Origin: Chryseobacterium sp. StRB126
GTDB taxonomy: Bacteria; Bacteroidota; Bacteroidia; Flavobacteriales; Weeksellaceae
Assembly (NCBI RefSeq): GCF_000829375.1
Contig: NZ_AP014624.1
Location: 1,860,001-1,924,000 of the forward strand
Direction: 5' to 3'
Length of the DNA stretch: 64,000 nt
Both the position numbers and the translations under genes were made by a program. How positions within the stretch are numbered: the stretch's first letter is position 1; each line of letters starts with the position of its first letter. The notes below the pieces were generated by a model. It was not told the origin of the DNA. It was given only the letters and a program-made list of their open reading frames with translations, and ran no database searches. Positions 18,068-27,853 of the stretch are shown piece after piece.

Positions 18068-19291
18068 ATGAAATTGAAATTTAACCAAGTTCCCCTATTT
18101 ATCATTATCCTGATGATATTTTCTAATTGTCAACATGAAAATCATCCAGAGATTCCACACGACACTGCTTTTTTTATTGATTATAGAAGCTTGACAGGCC
18201 AATCCGATGGTATAGCGGTGATAGAGCTTGATCCTGAAGCTCCCGATTTTGGAAATATTAGTAATAAACTTGAGTTAGGCGTTGGTGTTCTGCCTCATCA
18301 TCTTTATTATAATCAGAACAAAAATAAATTGTATACAACGGCTTTGGGGGGCAGTTATCTTTATGAAATAAAAGCAGAAAAAGATAAAATAGGACAGCCC
18401 AAATTAGTAAGTGCAACACCTATTGATACTGGAGAGAATACAGTGGGAGAAAATTTATTCTTCACCAATGACGGAAGATTCTTTATGACCTTTATGGGTG
18501 GAGCTGGAGGCTTAAAAGATGGAAGCGTAGGGGTTTTTAATGCTAATAATAATCAGCTTATCAAAACCATCAAAGCTCCAATTCAGGACAATCCCAACAA
18601 GTTTATTATGTATCCGCATGGCATTTCTGTGAATGAAGAAAAAGGGCTCATGATGGTTACCTCTACCATTCACCCTGATCTTACCAGTGGTTTTGGAAAT
18701 ACCTGTACCTTAATAGATCTGAATACTTATGAATTAAAAGAAACCTATCAGGTTGCAGATTCACCAACGGATTTATCCAGCCCAGTCGAAGTTTTATTGC
18801 TTCGTGGAAAATTTCCACAATATGCCCTTGCTACAACAATGCTTGGAGGTGATATCTGGATTGCTCCATACAATGCTGCCACTAAGAAATATGATGCTTT
18901 TACCAAAATATTTGATGGAAGTACCCAAGGATTAGGCTGGACGCTCGAAATGTATATTGATGATAACAACAGACTCTATGTAAGTTTTGCAGATCCTGGA
19001 AAAGTTTTGGTCTTTGACATCAGTAATCTTCCCAATCTAAAACTTTTAAAAACCCTTACCGCAGATAAAGGAGCTCATCACATGGTTTTCTTTAAAACTA
19101 AAAAAGGAAAAGAAGTGGTAGCAGTACAAAATAACCTGCTTGATATTCCTAACTTAAATTCCGGCACCATTAGTGTTATTGAAATTGCGACCGGAAAAAC
19201 CCTTGGGACAGTTAATTTACGCTCCAAATATGGAATACTCCCTGAATCAATTGAAGGAACCAATGGTCCTAGTAATTATATGCATCACTAA
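18068..19291 (+). CDS. Beta-propeller lipoprotein
   Basis: The 407-aa protein has a lipoprotein signal with a Cys at residue 21 (motif IFSNC), so it is expected in the outer membrane or periplasm. The remainder is rich in four-stranded blade-like repeats, for example NKLYTTALGGSYLYEI and GDIWIAPYNAATKKY, and it resembles YncE/lactonase-type seven-bladed propellers. The PHGISVNEEKGLMMV segment is also reminiscent of selenium-binding-protein-like propellers, but I cannot place it in a single family, and substrate or partner are unknown. It stands alone between terminators, with a palindrome over its promoter. Confidence 0.7.
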   Translation: MKLKFNQVPLFIIILMIFSNCQHENHPEIPHDTAFFIDYRSLTGQSDGIAVIELDPEAPDFGNISNKLELGVGVLPHHLYYNQNKNKLYTTALGGSYLYEIKAEKDKIGQPKLVSATPIDTGENTVGENLFFTNDGRFFMTFMGGAGGLKDGSVGVFNANNNQLIKTIKAPIQDNPNKFIMYPHGISVNEEKGLMMVTSTIHPDLTSGFGNTCTLIDLNTYELKETYQVADSPTDLSSPVEVLLLRGKFPQYALATTMLGGDIWIAPYNAATKKYDAFTKIFDGSTQGLGWTLEMYIDDNNRLYVSFADPGKVLVFDISNLPNLKLLKTLTADKGAHHMVFFKTKKGKEVVAVQNNLLDIPNLNSGTISVIEIATGKTLGTVNLRSKYGILPESIEGTNGPSNYMHH

Positions 19292-19317
19292 AATATAAAC
19301 CAATGTTTCAGATTAGA

Positions 19318-19356
19318 ACTCCCCAAAATAGTAGTATTTGTTTTGGGGAGTTTTTA
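19318..19356 (+). terminator. Terminator after the propeller lipoprotein gene
   Basis: Arms AACTCCCCAAAA and TTTTGGGGAGTT (12 bp, perfect) with an 11-nt loop and T-tract. Confidence 0.9.
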
Positions 19357-19389
19357 TTTGTTGATATGATATGTTTACTCAATACCCTA

Positions 19390-20673
19390 TTATTTTAAAT
19401 ACAATTTCATTCTTTCTTCATATTCAGGTTTTAATTTCAGAAACTTTAGAATTTTCTTATCATCAGGATAAGTTGTCCGGTAGAATATGATTTTATCTGC
19501 GGAATATTTGAAATAGGGATGATCTTTAAGCCATTCTTCAGGAGCATCCGCTAAGGTGTATTTTGGAACATTGGATGCATCTAATGGAGCAATGGATATT
19601 AATTTTTGAACCAATTCTTTATCAATATTATAAGTATCCAGAATCTGCTGTTTATTAACAAAACCTTTCAGTTTTTTTCTAAAGCCAATCATAGAACCGG
19701 CACTTTTCTCATCCAACCCAAATTCTATAAGTTGTTTGAACGTAATAGTGTTGAGATCTGTTTTTGAAAAATCCGTTTTTTCCTGCTGTATTTCCACTTT
19801 CTTTATAGTCTCGGGATTGAGTTTAATAAAAGGTTTCATCTCCTGAAACTTTTCTGCAGAAATAACAAAGCATTTTTGAATATCATCCATGTTTTTAAAA
19901 CTGCCATGAAGATTTTTATCACGGTAATTGACGATAGCCTGAGTTTGTTTATCTGAAAAGCCAAGTGCCCTCCATCCTTCAACATCAAGAAGGTTCGGAT
20001 CAAAAGTATAATACTGTACCTTAATCTTATCAGGATGATTGAAGCCGGAAGTCTTAAAATTTTCAGGAGTTTTTGCAGGTAAAAGTAGATAAGGTCTCAG
20101 TTTGTTGTAATTTTCCGGGGAAATGATAAAGCATTCTTTGAATTTTTCCATACTGATAAAGCTGCCACCCAAATAGTTTTTATACTTTATCATAGCTTCA
20201 GCCTGCCTTTCACTGAACCCCATTTTGACCCAGTCATGGGAAGTTTTGAGATCAGGATTGAACTTTCCGGAAACTATAATTTTTTTCTTTTCAAAGTTGG
20301 TAAAACGTTTTGAATGATCCTTTACAGAAGCCTCAGGAAGTAGTATGAAAGGTTTTATTTCTTCAAATTTTTCATCAGAAATAGCATAGCATTTTTTTAG
20401 CTGCTCTTTGGATGTAAAAGTTCCACCTACAATATCTTTATATTTAAGAATAGTAGATACCTGTTTTTCAGAAAAACCAAGCTTTTGCCATCGCTCCGGA
20501 GTTAAAATATTCGGGTCGAAATCTGTTATGTTGGCAGTAATTGAATTGCCGGCAATAAATTTTATATCGGGAAAAGATTCTTTATCCCTGCTTGTATATT
20601 GCTGAAAAGCCAATAGAATAGCCAGTAAAATGACCATAAAAGCCAGCTTTTGGTAATAGTTTTTTCTCATCAT
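19390..20673 (-). CDS. Five-repeat helix-hairpin-helix (ComEA-like) protein
   Basis: The 427-aa protein has one N-terminal membrane segment (about residues 10-25), then five repeats of about 60 residues at about 52-114, 138-200, 224-287, 306-364 and 375-427. Repeats 1-3 share F-(D/N)-P-(N/D)-L, W..(L/M)GFS.(K/R)Q, Y(K/R)(D/N), GGSF or GTF, and a K-(K/E)-C-(F/Y)-.IS end. Repeat 4 carries the ComEA-like DLNTIT start, and repeat 5 is degenerate. Helix-hairpin-helix folds of this kind bind DNA non-specifically in competence proteins. Five copies on a membrane anchor suggest a surface DNA- or protein-binding role, which is inferred. It is a single-gene unit. Confidence 0.75.
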   Translation of the reverse strand: MMRKNYYQKLAFMVILLAILLAFQQYTSRDKESFPDIKFIAGNSITANITDFDPNILTPERWQKLGFSEKQVSTILKYKDIVGGTFTSKEQLKKCYAISDEKFEEIKPFILLPEASVKDHSKRFTNFEKKKIIVSGKFNPDLKTSHDWVKMGFSERQAEAMIKYKNYLGGSFISMEKFKECFIISPENYNKLRPYLLLPAKTPENFKTSGFNHPDKIKVQYYTFDPNLLDVEGWRALGFSDKQTQAIVNYRDKNLHGSFKNMDDIQKCFVISAEKFQEMKPFIKLNPETIKKVEIQQEKTDFSKTDLNTITFKQLIEFGLDEKSAGSMIGFRKKLKGFVNKQQILDTYNIDKELVQKLISIAPLDASNVPKYTLADAPEEWLKDHPYFKYSADKIIFYRTTYPDDKKILKFLKLKPEYEERMKLYLK

Positions 20674-20824
20674 ATGTATAATGTATAAACATATTGATAA
20701 AAACCATGCATGGCAATACCAAGGGGTGAAATGCTTGATATTAGAATATAAAAAAATGTAATCTGTTAAAAATTAAGACTTTGTATTCTTTGGCGTAGAA
20801 TGATTTAAAGAAAAGTTGAAGAGA

Positions 20825-21169
20825 TTATTCAGAGTCTCTATCACCCAATGATTCTTTCAGCTTTAAAAGCTCTGCTTTTACAAACTCAAGGCGGTCAATA
20901 ATGGTGATGGTTTCTGAAATTTTACTATTGGTAGTCAAGGCAACACGGGCTCCATCCAATGTATATCCTTTTTCTTTTACCAAATGATAGATCATCTGTA
21001 GGTTCTTGATGTCCTCAGGAGTGAAGTAACGATTTCCTTTTTTATTCTTTTTAGGTTTGATGATAGGAAATTCCTGTTCCCAATAGCGTATTAATGAAGT
21101 GTTTACATCGAATGCCTTAGCGACTTCTCCTATGGAGTAATACAGTTTATCAGGTAAGTTTATTTTCAT
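20825..21169 (-). CDS. MerR family transcriptional regulator
   Basis: This 114-aa protein carries an N-terminal winged helix-turn-helix of the MerR class, with the motif YYSIGEVAKAFDVNTSLIRYW near residues 8-29, followed by a NRYFTPEDIKNL segment and a C-terminal dimerisation helix. The frame extends to a TTG at 21190, but that codon overlaps the -7 box, so the ATG at 21169 is chosen. No Cys or His cluster that would suggest metal binding is visible. Neighbours are unrelated and there is no obvious regulated operon next to it. Proteins of this size are common single MerR genes in Bacteroidota. Confidence 0.85.
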   Translation of the reverse strand: MKINLPDKLYYSIGEVAKAFDVNTSLIRYWEQEFPIIKPKKNKKGNRYFTPEDIKNLQMIYHLVKEKGYTLDGARVALTTNSKISETITIIDRLEFVKAELLKLKESLGDRDSE

Positions 21170-21187
21170 TTTACAGCTCCTAAACCT

Positions 21188-21220
21188 CAAAGATAAAAAT
21201 TTTTTAAAGTTTCATCCAAA
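21188..21220 (-). promoter_or_regulatory. Promoter of the MerR-type regulator gene
   Basis: On the minus strand TTTG (21220-21217), a 21-bp spacer and TATCTTTG (21195-21188) fit the Bacteroidota promoter consensus. The -7 box ends 18 bp before the ATG at 21169. Confidence 0.65.
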
Positions 21221-21272
21221 TATATCTTGCAAAGTCCTGTGATAACCTGAATTTTTAATCAGAAAATAAAAT

Positions 21273-21287
21273 ATCATTGTATTGTGA
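21273..21287 (+). promoter_or_regulatory. Shared 15-bp motif upstream of the T9SS metalloprotease
   Basis: ATCATTGTATTGTGA occurs here and again at 36622-36636 upstream of another T9SS-secreted protein. Its left part (ATCATTGTA) recurs inverted at 21341-21349, touching the ATG at 21350. Confidence 0.4.
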
Positions 21288-21349
21288 AAAAAAATATAAA
21301 ACACATTATATTTTTTATAACTTAGTGAAACACAAAAACCTACAATGAT

Positions 21350-24022
21350 ATGAAACATTATTTCTTAATTTTCGCACTGATGATTCCTTTCCTGGGATTT
21401 TCACAGTGGAAAAGGACCGAGCTTAGGTCTGAAAAAGTGAAAAAATCTCAGGAAAAACTCGAATTTTCAGGATTATATTCACTTGATGCCCATCAGCTCA
21501 AACAACTTCTGAAAAATGCACCTGCCCGTTTTTCAAGCCAGAAAGGAACAATTATTTCTCTTCCTACTGTTAAGGGAGGATTAGAAAAATTTCAGGTTTG
21601 GGAATATTCTAATATGGCACCAGAGCTACAGGAAAAATATCCAGATATTAAATCCTATGTAGGAACTGCATTGGAAGATCCTAGTGTATATTTAAGATTC
21701 AGTTTATCACCGGTAGGATTTTCTTCTATGATAACCCGTTCCGGAATCTCAGAATTTATTGAAGTTTATACAGAAGACAGAACAGTATACGCTGTTTTTG
21801 ACTCTAATGCGAGGAGAGGGCAGGACAAAGAACCGTTTGAATGTTCCACAAAGGAGCAAGCAATAGAAAGTACCCCTGAAAAAAAAAACAATGCGGTAAA
21901 TAAAAAAACGGCGGGATTTAATACTTTTAGAATGGCACTTTCTTGTACAGGAGAATATGCACAATATCATTTAACTGCTGCCGGAACTCCTGCTACAGCT
22001 ACTGACATACAAAAAAAAGCTGTGATTTTGTCGGCAATGAATGCTTCTTTAACCAGAATGAACGGAGTTTTTGAAAAAGATCTGTCTGTTCATTTTAATT
22101 TGATTGCCAATAATGATGCTATTATATTTTTGAATTCAGCAACAGATCCATATCCTGATGATGCCGGTCCTGATGAAGCTCATATAGGTATTGTGTCCCA
22201 AATTAGTATATCAGATTTTGATATGGGACACCTACTGGATAAAAAAGATGCTAATGGAGCAGCTTATACTGATGCTTTATGCGGTTCTCTTCCTGGAAGA
22301 GGTTGGACTGCCTGTAACTTCCCTGAGGGAGACACCTATGATATAGATTATGTTGCTCATGAAATGGGGCATCAAATGGGGGCAGGACATACTTATACTT
22401 CCCATACAAATCAGGCTAATCAAAAAGTAGAACCAGCCAGTGGAAGTACAATTATGGCTTATACAGGAATTATAGGAGGGAATTTAGATGTTCAGTTCAA
22501 TTCTGATGCTTATTACCATATAAATAGTGTTAACCAAATTAAAAATAGAATAAATTCAATTTCATGTGGAGTAACTACAGCTTTCACAAACCCAGCACCT
22601 ACAGTAACACTTGGAGGGAATTATATTATTCCAAAATCTACTCCATTTGTTTTAAAAGGAACAACAACCGATGCTAATGCAGGATCTTATACTTATACGA
22701 TAGAAGAGACGGATCAGGCTGCTAATGCTCAAATGGGAACTAATTCCTATGCTTATGCTACAAAACCTTCAGGTCCTGTTTTTAGATCAAAAATGCCAAT
22801 AAGTACTTCACAGAGATATTTCCCTGAGTTTAATACCGTATTATCCGGTGTGTTGACAACCCGATGGGAGTCTGTTTCCAGTGTTGCGAGAACTCTTAAT
22901 TTTAATATGTCTGTAAGAGATAATAATCCTTTGCAGCCTCAGGTAGGGCAGAATACGTCTGCAGTAACAGTAAATGCAAATACGGGTCCTTTTCAAGTGA
23001 CTGCGCCAACATTTGGGCAGTCATTATCTTCAGCAGGAAGCTTTATGGTAACTTGGGATGTGGCTGGTACCAATGCTGCACCAGTAAATACAGCCAATGT
23101 AAACATTAAATTATCTAGAAATGGAGGACAAACATTTACTACAATTGTTGCCAATACACCTAATGATGGGAGTGAACAAATAACTATTCCTGCAGGCTCT
23201 ACCGCATCCAATGCTTATATTATGATTGAAGCAGTAGGAAATGTTTACTATGCAGTGAGCCCTAGCTTTGTGATAGATTATAGTGTAACCGGTGAAAGTT
23301 GTAGTACCTATACGTATAGCGGAGATCCGATATCCATTAAAGATGGTCCTGGAGGAAGCAATATATCATCACCTATTGTGAAAGTCCCTTTAATGGTAAA
23401 CAATCCCGGAGTTATTACCAAGGTTAAAATTACCCCTGCTGTTACCCATCCGAATGTAAGACACTTATCTTTGGGTATTGAAAGTCCTACAGGAGCTTCT
23501 GCTTTGTTCTGGAACCGAAGCTGTAACAATTCTTCCGGAATTACAGCGGCATTCAGTGATACTGGAGCTGCTGTTGCTTGTGCTTCGCCAGTTCAGGGAG
23601 AAACTAAATCGTATGAAACTTTAACTATCTTTAAAGGTCATAAAGCACAGGGAGAATGGAAACTGTTTGCTTCAGACAATAATCCGGGAAGTGTAGGGAC
23701 TATTACAGGATGGTCACTGGAAGTATGTACACAACAAACAGGGACTTTAGCTACCAGAGAAGTATCTTCGTCTCCATTGGCCGATGATATTAAAGTATAT
23801 CCAAATCCAAGTGATGGCAATTTCTTTATCAAATCTCAGAATATAAAAGGGGAAGTGAAAGTAACGTTATTTGATTCAAGTGGAAGACTGATCCATTCAT
23901 CAGCCTATCAAAGTGAAGGAAATAATACCAAAGAAATGAATGTTAAGGTACCTAAAGGAGTATATGTAATCAGCATTAACTCTTCAAAAGGAGTATACAA
24001 CAGTAAACTGGTTATAAAATAA
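21350..24022 (+). CDS. T9SS-secreted reprolysin-like zinc metalloprotease with P-domain
   Basis: The 890-aa protein has a signal peptide (about 1-19) and a propeptide region with a conserved SLPTVKGGLEKF stretch. The metzincin catalytic motif HExxHxxxxxH follows, with H337, E338, H341 and H347. Beta-rich domains come next, then a proprotein-convertase P-domain (about 650-795) and a type A T9SS sorting domain at the end (about 820-890, opening with KVYPNPSDG). It should be exported across the outer membrane as a secreted or surface protease that is activated by propeptide removal. The gene is monocistronic, between a MerR gene on the other strand and a terminator. Confidence 0.9.
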   Translation: MKHYFLIFALMIPFLGFSQWKRTELRSEKVKKSQEKLEFSGLYSLDAHQLKQLLKNAPARFSSQKGTIISLPTVKGGLEKFQVWEYSNMAPELQEKYPDIKSYVGTALEDPSVYLRFSLSPVGFSSMITRSGISEFIEVYTEDRTVYAVFDSNARRGQDKEPFECSTKEQAIESTPEKKNNAVNKKTAGFNTFRMALSCTGEYAQYHLTAAGTPATATDIQKKAVILSAMNASLTRMNGVFEKDLSVHFNLIANNDAIIFLNSATDPYPDDAGPDEAHIGIVSQISISDFDMGHLLDKKDANGAAYTDALCGSLPGRGWTACNFPEGDTYDIDYVAHEMGHQMGAGHTYTSHTNQANQKVEPASGSTIMAYTGIIGGNLDVQFNSDAYYHINSVNQIKNRINSISCGVTTAFTNPAPTVTLGGNYIIPKSTPFVLKGTTTDANAGSYTYTIEETDQAANAQMGTNSYAYATKPSGPVFRSKMPISTSQRYFPEFNTVLSGVLTTRWESVSSVARTLNFNMSVRDNNPLQPQVGQNTSAVTVNANTGPFQVTAPTFGQSLSSAGSFMVTWDVAGTNAAPVNTANVNIKLSRNGGQTFTTIVANTPNDGSEQITIPAGSTASNAYIMIEAVGNVYYAVSPSFVIDYSVTGESCSTYTYSGDPISIKDGPGGSNISSPIVKVPLMVNNPGVITKVKITPAVTHPNVRHLSLGIESPTGASALFWNRSCNNSSGITAAFSDTGAAVACASPVQGETKSYETLTIFKGHKAQGEWKLFASDNNPGSVGTITGWSLEVCTQQTGTLATREVSSSPLADDIKVYPNPSDGNFFIKSQNIKGEVKVTLFDSSGRLIHSSAYQSEGNNTKEMNVKVPKGVYVISINSSKGVYNSKLVIK

Positions 24023-24040
24023 TAATCACTCAATAGTATA

Positions 24041-24070
24041 AAAAGGATCGGCAATAGTCGGTCCTTTTTT
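24041..24070 (+). terminator. Terminator after the metalloprotease gene
   Basis: AAAAGGATCG pairs with CGGTCCTTTT (10 bp, one wobble) around an 8-nt loop, with a T-tract. Confidence 0.8.
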
Positions 24071-24129
24071 GTATTGGATTTGTAGCTTGGCTTTATTTAT
24101 AGTACTTTTATCATCCATTTATTTATAGG

Positions 24130-25008
24130 ATGAATTCTATTTCCGTTCTTCATATTGATCTTTTTCAGGGTAAGAATCCTTCGGATTTTTATTTTAATAC
24201 GATGAAAAACCATTTGATTGTGGGGCATCAGCATATAGAAAAACCTCATAGGCATGATTTTTATGCAGCTGTTCTTTTTACTCACGGAAATGGTGTTCAT
24301 GAGATAGACTTTCAGCGGTATGATGTTTCGGAAGGAAGCTTGTTTTTTCTCTCACCGGGACAAATTCACAGTTGGGAGCTTTCAGAAGATATTGAAGGGT
24401 ATATTTTCTTTTGTTCCCAGGAATTTTATGAAATGCATTATGTGAATCAGAAACTAAGAAATTTTCCTTTTTTCGGCTCAGTATCTTTTCCCAGAAAACT
24501 GCAACTGGATGTCGTAGAACTGGAAAAGAACATCCATTTGTTTCAGGAACTGGGAAGGGAGCATCTATCTAACAATCTGATGAAAAATGGACTTATCCTA
24601 TCATTCATGTCTCAGATTTTCATCAATTCAACCCGGCTGTTTTCAAAGGATTTCGATACACTAACCTCTTCTGCCGGACTTTCCTATTTTAAGCATTATC
24701 AGGACTTTGAAAATCTTATCGAGCAATATTTTACTGAACATAAATCCATTGCTTATTATGCATCTTTATTGGGTATTTCATCAAAACATCTGAACAGAAC
24801 CGTACAGGCGGTAGTGCAGAAAACAGCTACAGAAGTTATCACAGAAAGGGTCGTGCTGGAAGCTAAGAGAATGCTGATGTACCTCGATGAAAACCTTGTA
24901 GAGATTGCCTTCAGACTAGGGTATGAAGAATATTCCTACTTTGTAAGAGTCTTCCGGAAAAATTCCGGAATGACCCCTACTCAGTTTATGAGGAAATATA
25001 AGGCCTAA
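24130..25008 (+). CDS. AraC family transcriptional regulator
   Basis: The 292-aa protein has an N-terminal cupin-like sensor part (about residues 30-150, with the HRHDFYAAVLFTHG segment that is typical of small-molecule-binding AraC sensors) and a C-terminal double helix-turn-helix AraC domain at about 195-290, including the EIAFRLGYEEYSYFVRVFRK motif. The ligand and target genes are unknown. The convergent neighbour is ccoG, and the metalloprotease gene ends upstream; no clear target operon is adjacent. Confidence 0.88.
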   Translation: MNSISVLHIDLFQGKNPSDFYFNTMKNHLIVGHQHIEKPHRHDFYAAVLFTHGNGVHEIDFQRYDVSEGSLFFLSPGQIHSWELSEDIEGYIFFCSQEFYEMHYVNQKLRNFPFFGSVSFPRKLQLDVVELEKNIHLFQELGREHLSNNLMKNGLILSFMSQIFINSTRLFSKDFDTLTSSAGLSYFKHYQDFENLIEQYFTEHKSIAYYASLLGISSKHLNRTVQAVVQKTATEVITERVVLEAKRMLMYLDENLVEIAFRLGYEEYSYFVRVFRKNSGMTPTQFMRKYKA

Positions 25009-25141
25009 TTTGGGATAAAGTCCAAGACTTAAAGCTTTTATAATGGCAGGTCTTTAATTCTTTTATTATATTATTGGTTATCAGTTAATGATTTTATAAA
25101 CTTCAAAACCCAGGTCCCCTATTTCTTACTCTCTCTATATA

Positions 25142-26584
25142 TTACAGCACTAGTTTAAACGGTCCTTCAAACGTAGTTTCAAAAGAATCTACCATTTTTC
25201 CTTCTTCATCAAAAACGCCAATTGTCATATTTTGTTTAGAGAATTTGATTTTATCTTCAGGGAAAGAGATGTTGATATTTCCTTTTAAGATCTGGTCTCC
25301 TTTTAAAATAATTTTTTCAGATCCGAAATAAGTGATTTCAGCGTCTTCAGGAGTGATGACTTTAATGGTCAGAACCTTTTTCTCATTGGATTTATTCAGA
25401 AGTGTATAAATGAAGGTATTGGTGATTTTACCATTTTTAATGAAGAATGTAGAACCAGCAGGCTTAATGAATTTAGCTTCCATAGAACCACGATCATACA
25501 TTAAAAAGCCAAGGAATCCTACTAAAAGAGCAAGAATGACAGTTGTAGCCTTCATTCTAGAAGTGAATTTAAACTTCTCACGATTTTCGATTTCAGACTC
25601 AGTTGCATAGCGGATTAATCCTTTAGGCAGGCCTACTTTATCCATGATCTCATCACAGGCATCAATACACGCTGTACAGTTAACACACTCCAACTGCTGT
25701 CCGTTTCTGATGTCAATTCCTGTAGGACAGACTACAACGCATTGATTACAATCTATACAATCTCCTTTACCAGCCGCTTTTCTGTCTTCATTGTTTCTCC
25801 ATTTTGAACGGCCTTCTCCTCTTCTGAAATCATAATATACGTTGATCGTCTGTTTATCAATTAATACTCCCTGAAGTCTTCCGTAAGGACAAACCAGAGT
25901 ACATACCTGCTCACGGAGCCACGCAAAAACAAAATAGAAAGTCATCGTGAAAAAGATCATTGTGATAAACTTTAAAGGATGTTCTGAGGGGCCTTCAATC
26001 ATAATCTGGAAGACCTGTTCATAGCCTACAATATACATGAACATGAAAGTAGAGATGGTAAGAGAAATCAGGATAAATACAGACCATTTCGTTAATCTCT
26101 TTCTTATCTTTTCAGCATCCCATTCCTGTCTGTCGAGTTTCATTTGTTTGTTTCGGTCTCCTTCAATTAGGTATTCTATTTTACGGAATACCATTTCCAT
26201 AAATAAGGTTTGCGGACAAAGCCAGCCACAGAATATTCTTCCAAAAACCACGGTGAACAACATGACAAAGATGACAGAGGTAACTGCTCCCAAGGCAAGG
26301 ATGAAAAAATCCTGAAGGTAAAATGGCTGTCCAATGATAAAGAACTTTCGGTCAATAACATTAAATAAGAAAAATGGATTATTGTTAATTTTTAGAAAAG
26401 GTAATCCGAAGAATAAAGCCAATAAAACATAACTGGTGTAGTTCCTGTAATTGGTATATTTTCCTTTCGGCTTTCTGGGGAAGATCCATTTTCTTTTTCC
26501 GGTCTCATCCATTGTTCCTACCGAATTTCTAAAATCTTCATTTTCAATTTCCAGGGATTTGATGTTGTTGGACTCTGCGCTCAT
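25142..26584 (-). CDS. ccoG: Cytochrome c oxidase accessory protein CcoG
   Basis: CcoG (RdxA/FixG) is a membrane cupric reductase that supports copper loading of cbb3-type oxidases. The 480-aa protein has four N-terminal membrane segments, with Cys-rich CGWLCPQT and CTLVCPYG motifs between helices, then two ferredoxin-type 4Fe-4S motifs (CIDCNQCVVVCP and CVNCTACIDAC), one further TM segment and an Ig-like C-terminal domain. All these features are in the expected order and length. The ccoNOP and ccoS genes are not in the window, so the neighbourhood does not include the rest of the cbb3 set. The gene is monocistronic by position. Confidence 0.92.
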   Translation of the reverse strand: MSAESNNIKSLEIENEDFRNSVGTMDETGKRKWIFPRKPKGKYTNYRNYTSYVLLALFFGLPFLKINNNPFFLFNVIDRKFFIIGQPFYLQDFFILALGAVTSVIFVMLFTVVFGRIFCGWLCPQTLFMEMVFRKIEYLIEGDRNKQMKLDRQEWDAEKIRKRLTKWSVFILISLTISTFMFMYIVGYEQVFQIMIEGPSEHPLKFITMIFFTMTFYFVFAWLREQVCTLVCPYGRLQGVLIDKQTINVYYDFRRGEGRSKWRNNEDRKAAGKGDCIDCNQCVVVCPTGIDIRNGQQLECVNCTACIDACDEIMDKVGLPKGLIRYATESEIENREKFKFTSRMKATTVILALLVGFLGFLMYDRGSMEAKFIKPAGSTFFIKNGKITNTFIYTLLNKSNEKKVLTIKVITPEDAEITYFGSEKIILKGDQILKGNINISFPEDKIKFSKQNMTIGVFDEEGKMVDSFETTFEGPFKLVL

Positions 26585-26842
26585 TATCGTATGCTATAAA
26601 AGTATTTTGGTAATATTTTTCATCCGGATCAATTCCTGCTTACCCAACTGAATTTCTGTAGATAAACGGTATTGATTCCTCTACTGCAAAGCTCTGAATT
26701 ATATCCATCGACTCCTAATATGATCTACTTCAAAAATAGGACAATTGGGACATTTTGTATTTTGTAAAATAATATATCAATAAGAGAAAATATTTTTGAA
26801 AGCAAAAAAGCATGTCGTAAATTGCAGATCTAAAAATGAAGT

Positions 26843-27736
26843 ATGAAGAATATTTGTAAAGCAGGCCTGATTGGTTTGGTTTTCGCATTAGTAAACTGTC
26901 AATCAGTAAATAGTAGTAAAATGTTTTATGAAGGAGTAAAACCTAAAATGGTTTCTGATAAATTTAGCTTTACAGAAGGCCCATCAGCAGATAAAGAGGG
27001 AAATGTATATTTTACCGATCAGCCTAATGATAAAATCTATTACTGGGACTGGAAAACGAATCAGGTTATAGAATTCTTAGATAAAACAGGAAGAGCAAAC
27101 GGAACCCATTTTGATAAGGATGGTTTCCTGATTACCTGTTCAGATGATAACGGAGAAATGTGGAAGATTTCAAAAGATAAAAAAGTAGAGGTATTATTCA
27201 AAAATTTTGAAGGTAAAAGGTTGAATGGCCCTAATGATGTCTGGAATGATGCTTTTGGAGGGATGTACTTCACGGACCCCTTATACAAAAGAGACTATTG
27301 GGGAAATTTTAAGGAAGAATTACCCAATAAAAGCCTTTACTACCGAAATAAAGACGGAAAGATGTCTAAGTTAGACACCTTCATCCAACCCAATGGAATT
27401 GTAGGCAGTGAGACTTTAAAAAAATTATACCTTTCCGATATTGATGCCGGAAAAACGTATGTATATGATATTCTGGGAGAAGGAAAATTGTCTGAGAAAA
27501 AATTATTCTGTGAAATGGGTTCAGATGGAATGACCCTGGATAAACATGGAAATCTTTATTTAACAGGAGACGGAGTGCATGTTTTTAACCGTGATGGTAA
27601 GAAAATTTATCACATCTCTATTCCTGAAAAATGGACTTCCAATGTGACTTTTGGAGGAGAAAATAATGATGTCTTATTCATTACCGCTTCAAAATCGGTG
27701 TATACTTTTCCGATGAGAGTAAGAGGAATAAAATAA
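26843..27736 (+). CDS. SMP-30/gluconolactonase-like lipoprotein
   Basis: The 297-aa protein has a lipobox ending at C19 (ALVNC), so it is likely an outer membrane or periplasmic lipoprotein. The remainder is a six-bladed SMP-30/Gluconolaconase/LRE propeller: the FTEGPSADKEGNVYFTD entry strand, the LNGPNDVWNDAFGGMYFTDP segment and a GSDGMTLDKHGNLYLT strand fit the metal-binding residues of that family. Members hydrolyse lactones such as gluconolactone, but the substrate here is not known. It is convergent with the DEAD-box gene across an inverted repeat. Confidence 0.87.
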   Translation: MKNICKAGLIGLVFALVNCQSVNSSKMFYEGVKPKMVSDKFSFTEGPSADKEGNVYFTDQPNDKIYYWDWKTNQVIEFLDKTGRANGTHFDKDGFLITCSDDNGEMWKISKDKKVEVLFKNFEGKRLNGPNDVWNDAFGGMYFTDPLYKRDYWGNFKEELPNKSLYYRNKDGKMSKLDTFIQPNGIVGSETLKKLYLSDIDAGKTYVYDILGEGKLSEKKLFCEMGSDGMTLDKHGNLYLTGDGVHVFNRDGKKIYHISIPEKWTSNVTFGGENNDVLFITASKSVYTFPMRVRGIK

Positions 27737-27745
27737 TTTTTGTGC

Positions 27746-27830
27746 CATTGCTAGGAGCATAGCGACGAAGCAATCTCTTATCATTTAACATGATTTGTTG
27801 GTATGAGATTGCTTCACTTCGTTCGCAATG
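27746..27830. repeat. Large inverted repeat between convergent genes
   Basis: GAAGCAATCTC (27767-27777) pairs perfectly with GAGATTGCTTC (27805-27815), and CATTGC (27746-27751) pairs with GCAATG (27825-27830). The shape and sequence look like a dispersed intergenic repeat. It probably also terminates both convergent genes. Confidence 0.7.
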
Positions 27831-27853
27831 ACTATATAGTATTGAGAGTACGC

